The notes beneath the pieces are model-generated. The model had not been told where the DNA came from. It ran no database searches and saw only the letters and a list, made by a program, of their open reading frames with translations. A stretch of 64,000 bases of DNA, taken from positions 310,001 to 374,000 of the forward strand of contig JBGAHD010000003.1 of the NCBI GenBank assembly GCA_044226395.1. Direction: 5' to 3'. The position numbers and the translations under genes are program-made. The stretch is from JBGAHD01 sp044226395 (lineage in GTDB: Bacteria; Pseudomonadota; Gammaproteobacteria; Xanthomonadales; Ahniellaceae). Positions 9,401-17,105 of this stretch are shown one piece after another; position 1 is the stretch's first letter, and each line of letters opens with the position of its first letter.

Positions 9401-9596
9401 GATCGACGAAGGCGCGTTCCCGTACACCATCGGCGTGGCCCGCATGGCTGGCGTGCAGAACGGTGCCTACGTGTACGACGTCTCCAACTTCGTCAACGAG
9501 ACGACCGGCGCCACCACGGTGCCGCGCCTGCTGCGCAAGGACGTGGCTGGCGAGTCGCGTTGGGCGGTGCAGGTCGGCTTCCGCTTCGAGTTCTAA
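6432..9596 (+). CDS. TonB-dependent receptor, Oar-like
   Basis: Outer-membrane TonB-dependent transporter of 1054 residues; substrate unknown. Residues 1-25 are a signal peptide ending ASPAFG. Residues about 30-110 form a carboxypeptidase-regulatory-like (Ig-fold) domain (GQITSGGKGVAGATVTVTH), the hallmark of Oar/OmpA-like receptors of Lysobacterales and Myxococcota. The plug follows (about 120-250, with NRYNNIKIDGVPTNDQFGLN), then a long 22-strand-type barrel. The final residues RWAVQVGFRFEF end in Phe, as outer-membrane barrels do. It stands alone, preceded by a 273-bp leader and followed by a strong terminator. Codon use is strongly biased to GC-ending codons, suggesting high expression (inference). 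Confidence 0.95.
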   Translation: MLKRTGVQLVLWLLMGLLAASPAFGQSTSAGLSGQITSGGKGVAGATVTVTHVASGTRRELTTDENGRFSSKGFRVGGPYTVTASGSGLESTTKNDVYLLLDQTTSVELELRSEASNLEAVEVVGTSTDTVFSYDNMGARTNVTREQIEAFPSIRRSIEDYVRFDPRVVQIDKERGGITGGGQNNRYNNIKIDGVPTNDQFGLNDSGLPSLNQPISIDWIEEFNIGISNYDVTQKDFVGVNINAVTKSGGNEFSGAVYGTYRNNDMVGDDENGNEFKGFDDEYTAGAYLGGPIIKDILYFFVGYEKFERSAPGASTCVQGGDCVNQVNVSQAELDQIRTIAAGYGLSDIGGQARTADNTDDKYFAKFDWNINENHRASFRYNKTEGSILRLNTSTTTLQLDSNYYEDNISFENYALLLYSNWTDSFSTEANISYSEYDSLPSPFSLFPQITVNVRPGASVLFGRERSRHANILGVDTKTAYFAGDYFAGDHTIRFGFDYEQNDVFNLFLQDVFGNYTFANIANFQAGNWSNYSLQRPANGDINSVAANFKFNTPGFFLQDTWAVNSNLTVTYGARVDQTNVDGTPRYNAAAQTAFGYDNTDIPDGSYTVQPRFGFNYTFDTELRTQLRGGVGLFQGSAPGVWISNSFSNPGGLAIAYSATNGSGVNFDPNNPFIPTTVNAAQLVNFLDPDFEQPTVWKWNLAFEKELPWWGLVAGAEAIRTDTRNGVVFNHLNLGAPVGVLPDGREYYYANVNPASFNNNASPANRQNRNRAYTDVILLSNTEKGGATNLTLSLEKPFENDWMAKIGYTYTKADEVSPGTSSVALSNWQNRAVFNPNEDDANTSNYELRNRFTGLFTKRFHFFDNADTTLSVFWEGRNGRPYSYVFSGDANGDGRTFNDLFFIPMGDSSTQYTANSSTQDIAAFLDYMQSQDYLDEHRGQVAKRNATRAPWLNQFDVRLSQEIPFFADTKGELYLDILNIGNLLNKDWGQIDEGAFPYTIGVARMAGVQNGAYVYDVSNFVNETTGATTVPRLLRKDVAGESRWAVQVGFRFEF

Positions 9597-9620
9597 GCGA
9601 AGCTCAAGGCAAGTCAAAAA

Positions 9621-9649
9621 CGGCCGGCTTTCGCCGGCCGTTTTTTTTT
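9621..9649 (+). terminator. Rho-independent terminator of the TonB-dependent receptor
   Basis: An 8-bp GC stem (CGGCCGGC/GCCGGCCG, loop TTTC) is followed by nine T, 25 bases after the stop codon. Confidence 0.95.
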
Positions 9650-9740
9650 GCGTTCCTTTCGCGCGGCGTTCCTTCCGTCGGCGACCGCGACACTTTGTCG
9701 CACCCCCGTCCGTCGCGACCCCAGGCGCTAAACTTCGCGC

Positions 9741-10994
9741 ATGGAAGGTCTTCGCGCCATTCAATTGCTGCGCACGCTGGCGCTGATGCGCTGGTTCGCC
9801 GTGCTCGGGCAGTTCGTCGTGATCGTGGCCTGCGTGCGCCTGCTCGAGGTGTCCTTGCCATTGGCGCCGCTGCTCGGTGGCGTGGCGGTGCTGGCGCTGG
9901 GCAATGCGCTGGCCTGGTGGCATCTGCGCGGACGCGAGGATGCCGGCGCCGGCGCGTTGCTGCTGACCCTATTGTTCGACGTCGCCGTGCTGACTTGGCA
10001 GCTGTATTGGAGCGGCGGCCCGACCAATCCCTTCGTCACGCTCTACTTGGTGCCGATCGCCTTGTCGGCCTTCGTCTTGCCGGCGCGCTGGGTGCTGGCG
10101 GCGGCCTCGATGTCGGCCGCGGCGTACACCGCCTTGATGGTGCGCTACGAGCCCTTGCCGCATCACCTGGGCACGGACTCAATCTTCAACCTGCATGTGG
10201 TGGGCATGTGGGTGAACTTTTTGATCAGCGCGAGCCTGGTGACCTGGTTCGCCACGCGCTTGGCCGCGGTGCTCGCGCGACAGCGCAACGAGGTGGCGCG
10301 CGCGCGCGAGCATGCCTTGCGCGTCGAGGGCATTCTCGCCGTGGCCACGCAGGCCGCAGCCACCGCGCATGAGATCAACACGCCGCTGTCGACCATGGCC
10401 GTGCTCGTCGATGACCTGCGCGATGCCGCGGGCAGCGGCGCGAACGCCGCCGACCTCGATCTGCTCGCGCGTCAGATCGCGCAGTGCCGCGACGCCGTGC
10501 ATCGCCTGGTGGTGGAGACCGAACGTCGCGCCGATGCCGCGCCACCGATCGCGATCGCCGATCTGGTCGCGCGCGCGCTCGATCGCTGGCGTCTGATGCG
10601 GCCGCAGCATCAGGCGCAGGTGAGCATCGCGCCGGATCTCGACCAGGAGCAGGTGCGCGACGAATCCACGCTCACGCAATTGCTGTTGAACCTGCTCAAC
10701 AACGCCGCCGATGCCTCGACCACGCGCGGCCATCGCGAGGTGCGCCTGGCGCTGACGCGCGAGGACGACGCGCTGCGCATCGAAGTGGGCGATCGCGGCC
10801 CGGGCTTTGAGCGCGCGGAATTGCCGGCGGCTTTCGTCAGCACCAAGCGCGAAGGTCTTGGTCTGGGCCTGGTGTTGTCGCGCGTGATCGCCGAACGCTT
10901 CGGCGGCAGCCTGTCGACCGCCAACACGCGCGAAGGCGCCGAGGTCTCGGTGCGATTGCCGATGCCGGCGCTGCGCGCGGGAGCGGGCGCGTGA
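9741..10994 (+). CDS. regB: Sensor histidine kinase, RegB/PrrB/ActS family
   Basis: Redox-sensing membrane histidine kinase of 417 residues. About six membrane helices fill residues 10-185. The quinone-site signature GGPTNPF is present (WSGGPTNPFVTLYLVP, about residues 91-106). The H-box is AATAHEINTPLSTM (His at about 213), a match to the RegB HExNTPLS form. A Cys in IAQCRDAV lies about 38 residues after it, where the family has its redox-active cysteine. N box LLLNLLNNAADAST, G boxes GDRGPGF and GLGLGLVLSRVI complete an HATPase domain. The stop overlaps the GTG start of the partner response regulator. Confidence 0.92.
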   Translation: MEGLRAIQLLRTLALMRWFAVLGQFVVIVACVRLLEVSLPLAPLLGGVAVLALGNALAWWHLRGREDAGAGALLLTLLFDVAVLTWQLYWSGGPTNPFVTLYLVPIALSAFVLPARWVLAAASMSAAAYTALMVRYEPLPHHLGTDSIFNLHVVGMWVNFLISASLVTWFATRLAAVLARQRNEVARAREHALRVEGILAVATQAAATAHEINTPLSTMAVLVDDLRDAAGSGANAADLDLLARQIAQCRDAVHRLVVETERRADAAPPIAIADLVARALDRWRLMRPQHQAQVSIAPDLDQEQVRDESTLTQLLLNLLNNAADASTTRGHREVRLALTREDDALRIEVGDRGPGFERAELPAAFVSTKREGLGLGLVLSRVIAERFGGSLSTANTREGAEVSVRLPMPALRAGAGA

Positions 10995-11542
10995 AGCCGG
11001 GCGCGCGAATTCTGGTGATCGACGACGACGCGGTGTTCGCCGGCGTGCTCGCGCGCTCGCTGGAACGCCGAGGCTTCGTCACCGCGACCGCGACTCAGGG
11101 CGACGAGGCCCTGGCGCGCGCGGCGAGTTTCGAACCCGAACACGCCGTGCTCGATCTGAAACTCGGCGCCGACAACGGCCTGGTGGTGCTGCGGCAATTG
11201 CTCGAGGCGCGGCCGAATCTGCGCGTGCTGCTGATGACCGGCTACGCGAGCCTGGCCACCGCGGTCGAGGCGATCAAGCTCGGCGCGGTGAATTACGTGG
11301 CCAAGCCCGTCGATGCGCGCGCCGTCATCGCCGCACTCGATGACGCCGAGGAACCGCCCGAGACCGAGGTCGAACCGCCCGATCGCCCGACGTCGCTGGC
11401 GCGCCTGGCCTGGGAGCACATTCAGCGCGTCCTGGCCGAGCACGACGGCAATATCGCCGCCACCGCGCGAGCTCTGGGCATGCATCGACGCACCCTGCAG
11501 CGCAAGCTGGCCAAGCGCCCGGTCGCCGAGAAGCGCGCCTAA
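10991..11542 (+). CDS. regA: Response regulator, RegA/PrrA/ActR family
   Basis: DNA-binding response regulator of 183 residues, partner of the overlapping kinase. It starts with GTG at 10991, overlapping the kinase stop (GTGA). The receiver domain has acidic pocket VIDDD, phosphoacceptor Asp in AVLDLKLG (about residue 57), Thr/Ser in LLMTGYAS and Lys in YVAKPVD. The C-terminal Fis-type helix-turn-helix is GNIAATARALGMHRRTLQRK, close to the RegA/ActR sequence. In other proteobacteria this system controls respiratory, hydrogenase and cytochrome genes; no such genes lie in this window. Confidence 0.92.
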   Translation: MKPGARILVIDDDAVFAGVLARSLERRGFVTATATQGDEALARAASFEPEHAVLDLKLGADNGLVVLRQLLEARPNLRVLLMTGYASLATAVEAIKLGAVNYVAKPVDARAVIAALDDAEEPPETEVEPPDRPTSLARLAWEHIQRVLAEHDGNIAATARALGMHRRTLQRKLAKRPVAEKRA

Positions 11543-11615
11543 ATCCCGGTTTTTCCTTGACCTGGGCCGGGTCTTTTGGCATTTCTAGCGGTCCTTTCCG
11601 GCCCCGGTCCAACCG

Positions 11616-12647
11616 TTGTCCACGATTACCGCCAACCAGCTTCGCGACCTCGTGCCCATGGCGTCGATGAGTCCGACCGACCGCGCCGAGCTCGCCAAGA
11701 AAGCGCGCCTGGGCAACTTCGCGGTGGGGCAGGTGCTGTTCACCCGCGGCGAGCAGGCGCGCACGGCGCTGTACCTGCTGTCGGGAGAGGTCGAGCTGTA
11801 CAGCGAATCGGGCACGCGCGTGGTCAAGGCCGGCACGCCCGACGCGCGCCATCCGCTGTCGCCCGGCGGCAAGCGCGCGAGCACGGCGACCGTGCTCAAG
11901 GCCGCGCAGGTGCTGTTCGTCGACGCCGATCAACTCGACCTGATGCTGACCTGGTCGCAGACCGGTTCGATGGAAGTGGTCGAGATTGACGGCTCCGGCG
12001 ACGAGGGTCACGACTGGATGTCGGCCTTCCTGCAAAGCGAGGCCTTTCATCGCATCCCGCCGGCCAACATCGCGCAGATCTTCGCGGCGATGAAGCCGGT
12101 GGAGTTCAAGGCCGGGCAGTTGGTGATTCGCCAGGGTGATCCGGGCGATTACTACTACGTGATCACGGCCGGCACGTGTCGCATCATCCGACGCGAAACG
12201 GACGGCCGCGTGGCCGAGCTCAATCGCATCGGCGTCGGTCAGGGCTTTGGCGAAGAGGCCTTGGTCTCGGGCGATCCGCGCAATGCCTCGGTGCTCGCCG
12301 CCACCGACGTGAGCCTGATGCGCATCGCCGCCGAGGATTTCACCCGTTTGTTGAAGACGCCCTTGCTGCGCGAGATCGCGGTCGAGGAAATCGCCGAGTC
12401 CGCGAAATTGCTCGACGTGCGTCTGCCCGATGAATTCCGTCGCGGCCGCCTGCCGGGCGCGATCAATCTGCCGCTGTCCAAACTGCGCGAACAAGCGGCG
12501 CAACTGCAACCGGGCGTGTGTTACGTCGTCTACTGCGACACCGGACGACGCAGCGCCTCGGCCACCTACCTGCTGTGCGAACGCGGTCACGACGCGCGCC
12601 TGCTCGCCGGCGGCGTCGCCGCCGACGAGATGCCCGTGCGCGGCTGA
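11616..12647 (+). CDS. Tandem cyclic-nucleotide-binding domains fused to a rhodanese domain
   Basis: A regulatory-looking protein of 343 residues. The N-terminal cupin-like cNMP domain (about 20-125) is degenerate. A second (about 140-260) is better preserved, with IRQGDPGDYYYVITAG and a phosphate-cassette-like GQGFGEEALVSGDPRNASV. Residues about 265-343 are a rhodanese domain (LLDVRLPDEFRRGRLPGAIN) with its active-site Cys in VVYCDTGRRSASATYLL. The start is TTG at 11616; an ATG 14 codons later (11658) is the alternative. It lies 73 bases after regA and may be cotranscribed. A link between a second messenger and sulfur transfer or redox is plausible but unproven. Confidence 0.85.
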   Translation: MSTITANQLRDLVPMASMSPTDRAELAKKARLGNFAVGQVLFTRGEQARTALYLLSGEVELYSESGTRVVKAGTPDARHPLSPGGKRASTATVLKAAQVLFVDADQLDLMLTWSQTGSMEVVEIDGSGDEGHDWMSAFLQSEAFHRIPPANIAQIFAAMKPVEFKAGQLVIRQGDPGDYYYVITAGTCRIIRRETDGRVAELNRIGVGQGFGEEALVSGDPRNASVLAATDVSLMRIAAEDFTRLLKTPLLREIAVEEIAESAKLLDVRLPDEFRRGRLPGAINLPLSKLREQAAQLQPGVCYVVYCDTGRRSASATYLLCERGHDARLLAGGVAADEMPVRG

Positions 12648-12681
12648 GCGCGCGCCAGCACACCTGGAAAACCTCAAGTCC

Positions 12682-14061
12682 ATGAACCACACCGTCAATC
12701 ACACCGTCAGCGCCCGCATCTCGCCGACCCGTGGCCTCGACGTGCTCTCGCGTCAGGAAGTCAGTCGCCTGCGCGACGCCACCCAGGGCGGCCTGCATCA
12801 GATGCTGCGCCGTTGCGCGCTCGCCGTGCTCACCGGCGGCATGACCAACGACGATCCGCGCGCCATGCTCGAGCGCTTTCCGGATTTCGACATCCGCGTG
12901 CAGCAGCAAGATCGCGGCCTCAAGCTCGAATTAATCGGCGCGCCCAGCAGTGCCTTCGTCGATGGCCGCATGATCCGCGGCATCAACGAGCAATTGTTCG
13001 CGGTGGTGCGCGACATCATCTACGTCGCCACGCAGTTCCAGGAAGGCCGCTTCGATCTAGCGAGCTCCCAGGGCATCACCAATTCGGTGTTCGAGATCCT
13101 GCGCAACGCGCGCCTGCTGCAGCCGCATATCGACCCGAGCCTGGTCGTGTGCTGGGGCGGTCACTCGATCGCGCGTCACGAGTACGAGTACACCAAGTCC
13201 GTGGGCTATGAACTCGGCCTGCGCGGCCTGGACATCTGCACGGGCTGCGGCCCGGGCGCGATGAAGGGCCCGATGAAGGGCGCGACCATCGCTCACGCCA
13301 AGCAGCGGCGCAAGGGCAATCGCTACATCGGCATCACCGAGCCGGGCATCATCGCGGCGGAATCGCCCAACCCCATCGTCAATCACCTCGTGATCATGCC
13401 CGACATCGAGAAGCGCCTGGAGGCCTTCGTTCGCATGTCGCATGCGATCGTGGTGTTCCCCGGCGGCGTCGGCACGGCCGAAGAGATTCTGTATCTGCTC
13501 GGCATCCTGCTGCATCCGGACAATGACGGCTTGCCGTTCCCGCTGGTGATGACCGGCCCGCGCGAATCGGCCGAATACTTCGAGCAGATCGATGCCTTCC
13601 TGCGCCTGGCGCTGGGCGATGCCGCCGCGCGTCGCTACCGCATCATGATCGACGCGCCGGCCGACGTGGCCCGCACCGTCGCCGCCGGCATCGAGGAAGT
13701 GCGCGACTACCGCATTCAGTCGCAGGACGCGTTCTTCTTCAACTGGGGCGTGCGCGTGCAGCACACCTTGCAGGTGCCGTTCGCGCCGACGCACGAAAAC
13801 ATGGCCGGCCTCAATCTCAACCGCGATCGCCCGCCGCATGAACTGGCCGCGGACCTGCGTCGCGCCTTCTCGGGCATCGTCGCCGGCAACGTCAAGGAAG
13901 AGGGCGTGCGCGCGATCGAGCGTCACGGCCCCTTCGTGATCAACGGCGATCCGGAGATCATGCGCGCGCTCGACCGGCTTTTGGCCTCGTTCGTCGGCCA
14001 GGGACGCATGAAACTGCCGGGCACGGCCTACAAGCCCTGTTACCGCGTCGAAGTGGGCTGA
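12682..14061 (+). CDS. ppnN: PpnN, pyrimidine/purine nucleotide 5'-monophosphate nucleosidase
   Basis: Cytoplasmic nucleosidase that splits nucleoside monophosphates into base and ribose 5-phosphate; in E. coli (YgdH) it is stimulated by (p)ppGpp. The 459 residues fit the long PpnN form with extra N- and C-terminal domains. The central Rossmann-like LOG domain has CWGGHSIARHEYEYTK, TGCGPGAMKGPMKGA and VVFPGGVGTAEEILYLLG, the last being the PGGxGTxxE catalytic motif. I start at the ATG at 12682 (MNHTVNHTVSAR); the open frame extends upstream into the preceding gene and is not coding there. Confidence 0.95.
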   Translation: MNHTVNHTVSARISPTRGLDVLSRQEVSRLRDATQGGLHQMLRRCALAVLTGGMTNDDPRAMLERFPDFDIRVQQQDRGLKLELIGAPSSAFVDGRMIRGINEQLFAVVRDIIYVATQFQEGRFDLASSQGITNSVFEILRNARLLQPHIDPSLVVCWGGHSIARHEYEYTKSVGYELGLRGLDICTGCGPGAMKGPMKGATIAHAKQRRKGNRYIGITEPGIIAAESPNPIVNHLVIMPDIEKRLEAFVRMSHAIVVFPGGVGTAEEILYLLGILLHPDNDGLPFPLVMTGPRESAEYFEQIDAFLRLALGDAAARRYRIMIDAPADVARTVAAGIEEVRDYRIQSQDAFFFNWGVRVQHTLQVPFAPTHENMAGLNLNRDRPPHELAADLRRAFSGIVAGNVKEEGVRAIERHGPFVINGDPEIMRALDRLLASFVGQGRMKLPGTAYKPCYRVEVG

Positions 14062-14201
14062 GACAGCGCCGCTTCTCGGCCCTCGTCGGCGGCCGGAAAA
14101 CCCTGGCCGAATGTGAACTTGCGCACGTTTTCCCTTTCGTCGGAAGACTCCCGCCGCTGACAGCCGCGACACCTTTTTAACGCAGGCGCCTCGGGTAGCA
14201 T

Positions 14202-14224
14202 CCCCACCGACACTTAGGGTGGGG
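14202..14224 (+). promoter_or_regulatory. Hairpin masking the ribosome site of the minor-pilin operon
   Basis: A perfect 7-bp stem, CCCCACC paired with GGTGGGG, with a 9-base loop. The 3' arm (with the preceding TAG) is the only purine-rich Shine-Dalgarno candidate for the ATG at 14232, so the folded RNA would hide it. Confidence 0.5.
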
Positions 14225-14231
14225 TCTTTCC

Positions 14232-14777
14232 ATGATGCGTTCGCGCGGACATTCGTCGGGCTTTTCGATCGTCGAGTTGATGACGGTCCTGGCCATCGTC
14301 GGCATCTTCATGGCCTGGGCGCTGCCCAGCTTTCTCGAAACGATTCGGACCAATCGCGTGACCTCGCGCACCAATGACCTGGTGCTGGGCATGTCGCTGG
14401 CGCGCAGCGAGGCGATTCGTCGCTCGACCGCGGTGAGCGTGTGCGCGTCGAGCAATCAGACGACCTGTGCCGGCGACTGGGGTGGCGGCTGGCTGGTCTT
14501 CGTCGATCCCGACGCCAATGGCGTCGTGGGTGATCCGGCCAATGACATCGTGCGCGTGTCGCAGACCGACCAGAACGTCGACGCCAGCGCCAACAGTAAT
14601 TTCCGCGTGGTCACCTTCAACGAGCGTGGCCTGACCACCGGCGCGCCGTCGAGCGCCAGCGATCGCGTGATCACGGTCTTCCCGCGCACCGATTGCACCA
14701 CCGGTCGCGAATACCGTCGCGCGATCTCGCTCAACATCACCGGCCAGACGGCCGTGCGCAAGTTGGCCTGCAGCTGA
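14232..14777 (+). CDS. fimT: Type IV minor pilin, FimT/GspH family
   Basis: First gene of the minor-pilin operon; 181 residues. Prepilin-peptidase site G/FSIVELM at residues 10-16 (cleavage after Gly) with Glu at mature position 5, then a 20-residue hydrophobic helix. The C-terminal GspH-type beta domain carries paired cysteines (CASSNQTTCAGDWGGGWLVF), typical of FimT/FimU, which prime pilus assembly. An alternative ATG is the second codon. A stable hairpin covers the ribosome site just upstream. Confidence 0.92.
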   Translation: MMRSRGHSSGFSIVELMTVLAIVGIFMAWALPSFLETIRTNRVTSRTNDLVLGMSLARSEAIRRSTAVSVCASSNQTTCAGDWGGGWLVFVDPDANGVVGDPANDIVRVSQTDQNVDASANSNFRVVTFNERGLTTGAPSSASDRVITVFPRTDCTTGREYRRAISLNITGQTAVRKLACS

Positions 14778-14800
14778 GTCGGCGCGAGGAGCTCGAAGAC

Positions 14801-15268
14801 ATGATCACGCATTCCATGCCTCACGCCGGCCGTCGCCTGTCGCGCGCCAACGGGGGTTTTTCCTTGATCGAAGTGCTGGTCGCGGTGCTGGTGCTGTCGC
14901 TGGGCCTGCTTGGCTTCGCCGCGACGCTGGGCGTTTCGGTGCGCAGCAATCAAAGCGCCAACTTCCGCACGCAGGCGACCAATCTCGCCTACGAAATCCT
15001 CGATCGCATCCGCGCCAATTCGCCCAATGCCCTGGGCTACGCGATGTCGCCGACCTCGGCCACGACGTCGATCTCGGGCACGTCCCAGGCGCGTCGTGAC
15101 GTGCAGACGTGGATGGGCAATGTGCGCCGCGCGCTGGGCGATGACGCCACCGCCGAGATCACCGTCGCCGCCGGCGTGGTGACCGTCAATCTGGCGTGGA
15201 CCGATCAGCGTCAGGAGTCGGCGAGCTCCGCGCAGGTCACTACGTTTACCGTGCAGACCCAACTGTGA
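14801..15268 (+). CDS. pilV: Type IV pilus minor pilin PilV
   Basis: 155-residue minor pilin. ATG at 14801 follows GAGGAG at about 9 bases; the earlier in-frame ATG would lie inside fimT. Prepilin signature GGFSLIEVLVAVLVLSLGLLG (cleavage after the second Gly, Glu5 present). The mature body is short (ANFRTQATNLAYEILDRIRAN is the conserved helix end). It lies between fimT and pilW in the order typical of minor-pilin clusters. Confidence 0.93.
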   Translation: MITHSMPHAGRRLSRANGGFSLIEVLVAVLVLSLGLLGFAATLGVSVRSNQSANFRTQATNLAYEILDRIRANSPNALGYAMSPTSATTSISGTSQARRDVQTWMGNVRRALGDDATAEITVAAGVVTVNLAWTDQRQESASSAQVTTFTVQTQL

Positions 15269-15276
15269 GGGCCAAG

Positions 15277-16566
15277 ATGATGATGCGCTCGCGCCTTCTC
15301 CGTCAGGTCGGCATGTCGCTGATCGAAGTGATGATCGCCCTGGCCCTGGGCTCGCTCTTGTTGCTGGGCCTGGTGCAGGTGTTCTCGGCGTCCAAGGCCG
15401 CGTACTTGTCGAGCGAAGGCTTGTCGCGCGTGCAGGAATCGTCGCGCTTCGCGGTCGATTTTTTGCAGCGCGATCTGCGTCAGGCCGGGCTGATGGGCTG
15501 CGGCAATGATCTGTCGCGCAACGTGATGTTCCGTTCCTCGGGCATCGCCGGCGTGTTCACGCGCTTCGCGACCGACGGCAATCCGCGCAATCTGGCGCTG
15601 GCGCCGGCGATGGCGCGCTTCGACGTGCCGATCGAGGGCTACGAAGCCACGGGCACCGACTGGGGCAATTCGCTCGATCGTTCGTCTTCCACCAATCCGC
15701 CGCTGGCCACGGCCGCGACCAACTGGACGCCGGCGTTGCCCGCGGCCGTGTTCGGCGCGATCAATGGCATCGCCATCGCCGGCAGCGACGTGATCGCCGT
15801 GCGCCTGGCCGGTTTCGATGCCGTGCCGGCCGAGTTGGTGAAGGGCGCGGCGCCGGCCGTGCGGTTGTTCAACGTCAGCGTCACGCGGCCGTCGAACTTC
15901 CTCACCGGCCACGGCCTGTACATGATTTCCGACTGCAAGAAGTCGAGCTTCCTGCAAGTCACCGGTCCTCTGGTCGTGGCCACGGGCCGCGCGCCGGTGG
16001 CGATTGGCGCGGGACTCAATATCGCGCCGTTCGACGCCAACGAAGAGTATTCGGGCGGCTCGTCGCTCTATCGCCTGGAATCCTACGTCTACTTCGTGGG
16101 CCTGTCCGATCACGACGGCGACGGCACGCGCGAAACGCCCGCGCTGTTCCGCGTGAACCTGCAATTGAGCAGCGCCGGCGCGCCGACGCTCACGCCCGAG
16201 GAACTGGTCGAAGGCGTGGAGAACATGCAGCTGCGCTACAACTGGGACGCGGGCGCCGCCGCGGCCGTGCCCAATCCCGACGGCATTCCCGAGTCGCTCG
16301 ACAGCGCCGCCAACGTCGTGGCCGGCGCGGCCTCGACCGACGATCGCTGGCGCGCGGTGGGTTCAGTGCGCGTCGGCTTGCTGGTGCGCTCGGAAAATCG
16401 CGCGGTCACCGTCGAACGAAATTCCGCGGCGCCCGATGTTGGCGGCACCGCGCTGGGCGCGGCCTATTCGGTCAACGGCCTGCGCTACACGCCACCCAAC
16501 GATGAGCGCATGCGCCAGACGTACGAGACCACGGTGACGCTGCGCAATCGCCTCAACGGCAACTGA
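15277..16566 (+). CDS. pilW: Type IV pilus minor pilin PilW
   Basis: 429-residue large minor pilin. The ATG at 15277 is 8 bases after pilV. The signal region is VGMSLIEVMIALALGSLLLL, where cleavage after Gly precedes Met instead of Phe; Glu5 is present. QESSRFAVDFLQRDLRQAGL is the conserved PilW helix, and LVEGVENMQLRYNW lies in the C-terminal beta domain. PilW is thought to form the tip complex with PilV, PilX and PilY1, and all are encoded here together. Confidence 0.94.
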   Translation: MMMRSRLLRQVGMSLIEVMIALALGSLLLLGLVQVFSASKAAYLSSEGLSRVQESSRFAVDFLQRDLRQAGLMGCGNDLSRNVMFRSSGIAGVFTRFATDGNPRNLALAPAMARFDVPIEGYEATGTDWGNSLDRSSSTNPPLATAATNWTPALPAAVFGAINGIAIAGSDVIAVRLAGFDAVPAELVKGAAPAVRLFNVSVTRPSNFLTGHGLYMISDCKKSSFLQVTGPLVVATGRAPVAIGAGLNIAPFDANEEYSGGSSLYRLESYVYFVGLSDHDGDGTRETPALFRVNLQLSSAGAPTLTPEELVEGVENMQLRYNWDAGAAAAVPNPDGIPESLDSAANVVAGAASTDDRWRAVGSVRVGLLVRSENRAVTVERNSAAPDVGGTALGAAYSVNGLRYTPPNDERMRQTYETTVTLRNRLNGN

Positions 16567-16567
16567 C

Positions 16568-17074
16568 ATGAAGCATTCACACGCGAGGCTGACGATGAAA
16601 CGCTCATCCGCGAAACGACAACAGGGCGCGGTGCTCTTTGTCGGTCTGATGATCCTGATCCTCATGGCCCTGCTCGGCGTCGCCGGCATGCAGGCAACCA
16701 CGATGCAGGAGAAGATGGCCGGCAACTACCGCAATGCCAACCTCGCGTTCCAGCGGACCGAGGCCGTGCTGCGCGTGCGCGAGCGCCTGATCCGGCAGAC
16801 CGTGAGTTCGAACGCGTCGACCACGTCGAACATCGAGCAATGCTCGTCCGAGGACGCGTTCGATCGCCTGAGCTGGATCTCCTCGCAGACCAATGTCTCG
16901 GCCGTGCACACCGGCGACATCACCGCCTGCACGACCGGCTACGCCGGCATCAGCGTGGGCACCACGCGCAAGAACGAACGTCTGTCACCCATGTTCCGAA
17001 TCCTGGGCATGGATCACGACCGCGACAGCGACTACACGTCCGCGGCCGTCGTCGAAACCGTATTCATTCCGTGA
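16568..17074 (+). CDS. pilX: Type IV pilus assembly protein PilX
   Basis: 168-residue minor pilin with the PilX N-terminus QQGAVLFVGLMILILMALLG; there is no FTLIE box, as is usual in PilX. QEKMAGNYRNANLAFQRTEA matches the conserved first helix of the family. The ATG begins one base after the pilW stop; a second in-frame ATG at 16595 is an alternative. PilY1 follows after 31 bases. Confidence 0.92.
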   Translation: MKHSHARLTMKRSSAKRQQGAVLFVGLMILILMALLGVAGMQATTMQEKMAGNYRNANLAFQRTEAVLRVRERLIRQTVSSNASTTSNIEQCSSEDAFDRLSWISSQTNVSAVHTGDITACTTGYAGISVGTTRKNERLSPMFRILGMDHDRDSDYTSAAVVETVFIP

Positions 17075-17105
17075 CTCGAGCGACGATCGCGGGGAGATGA
17101 CCATC

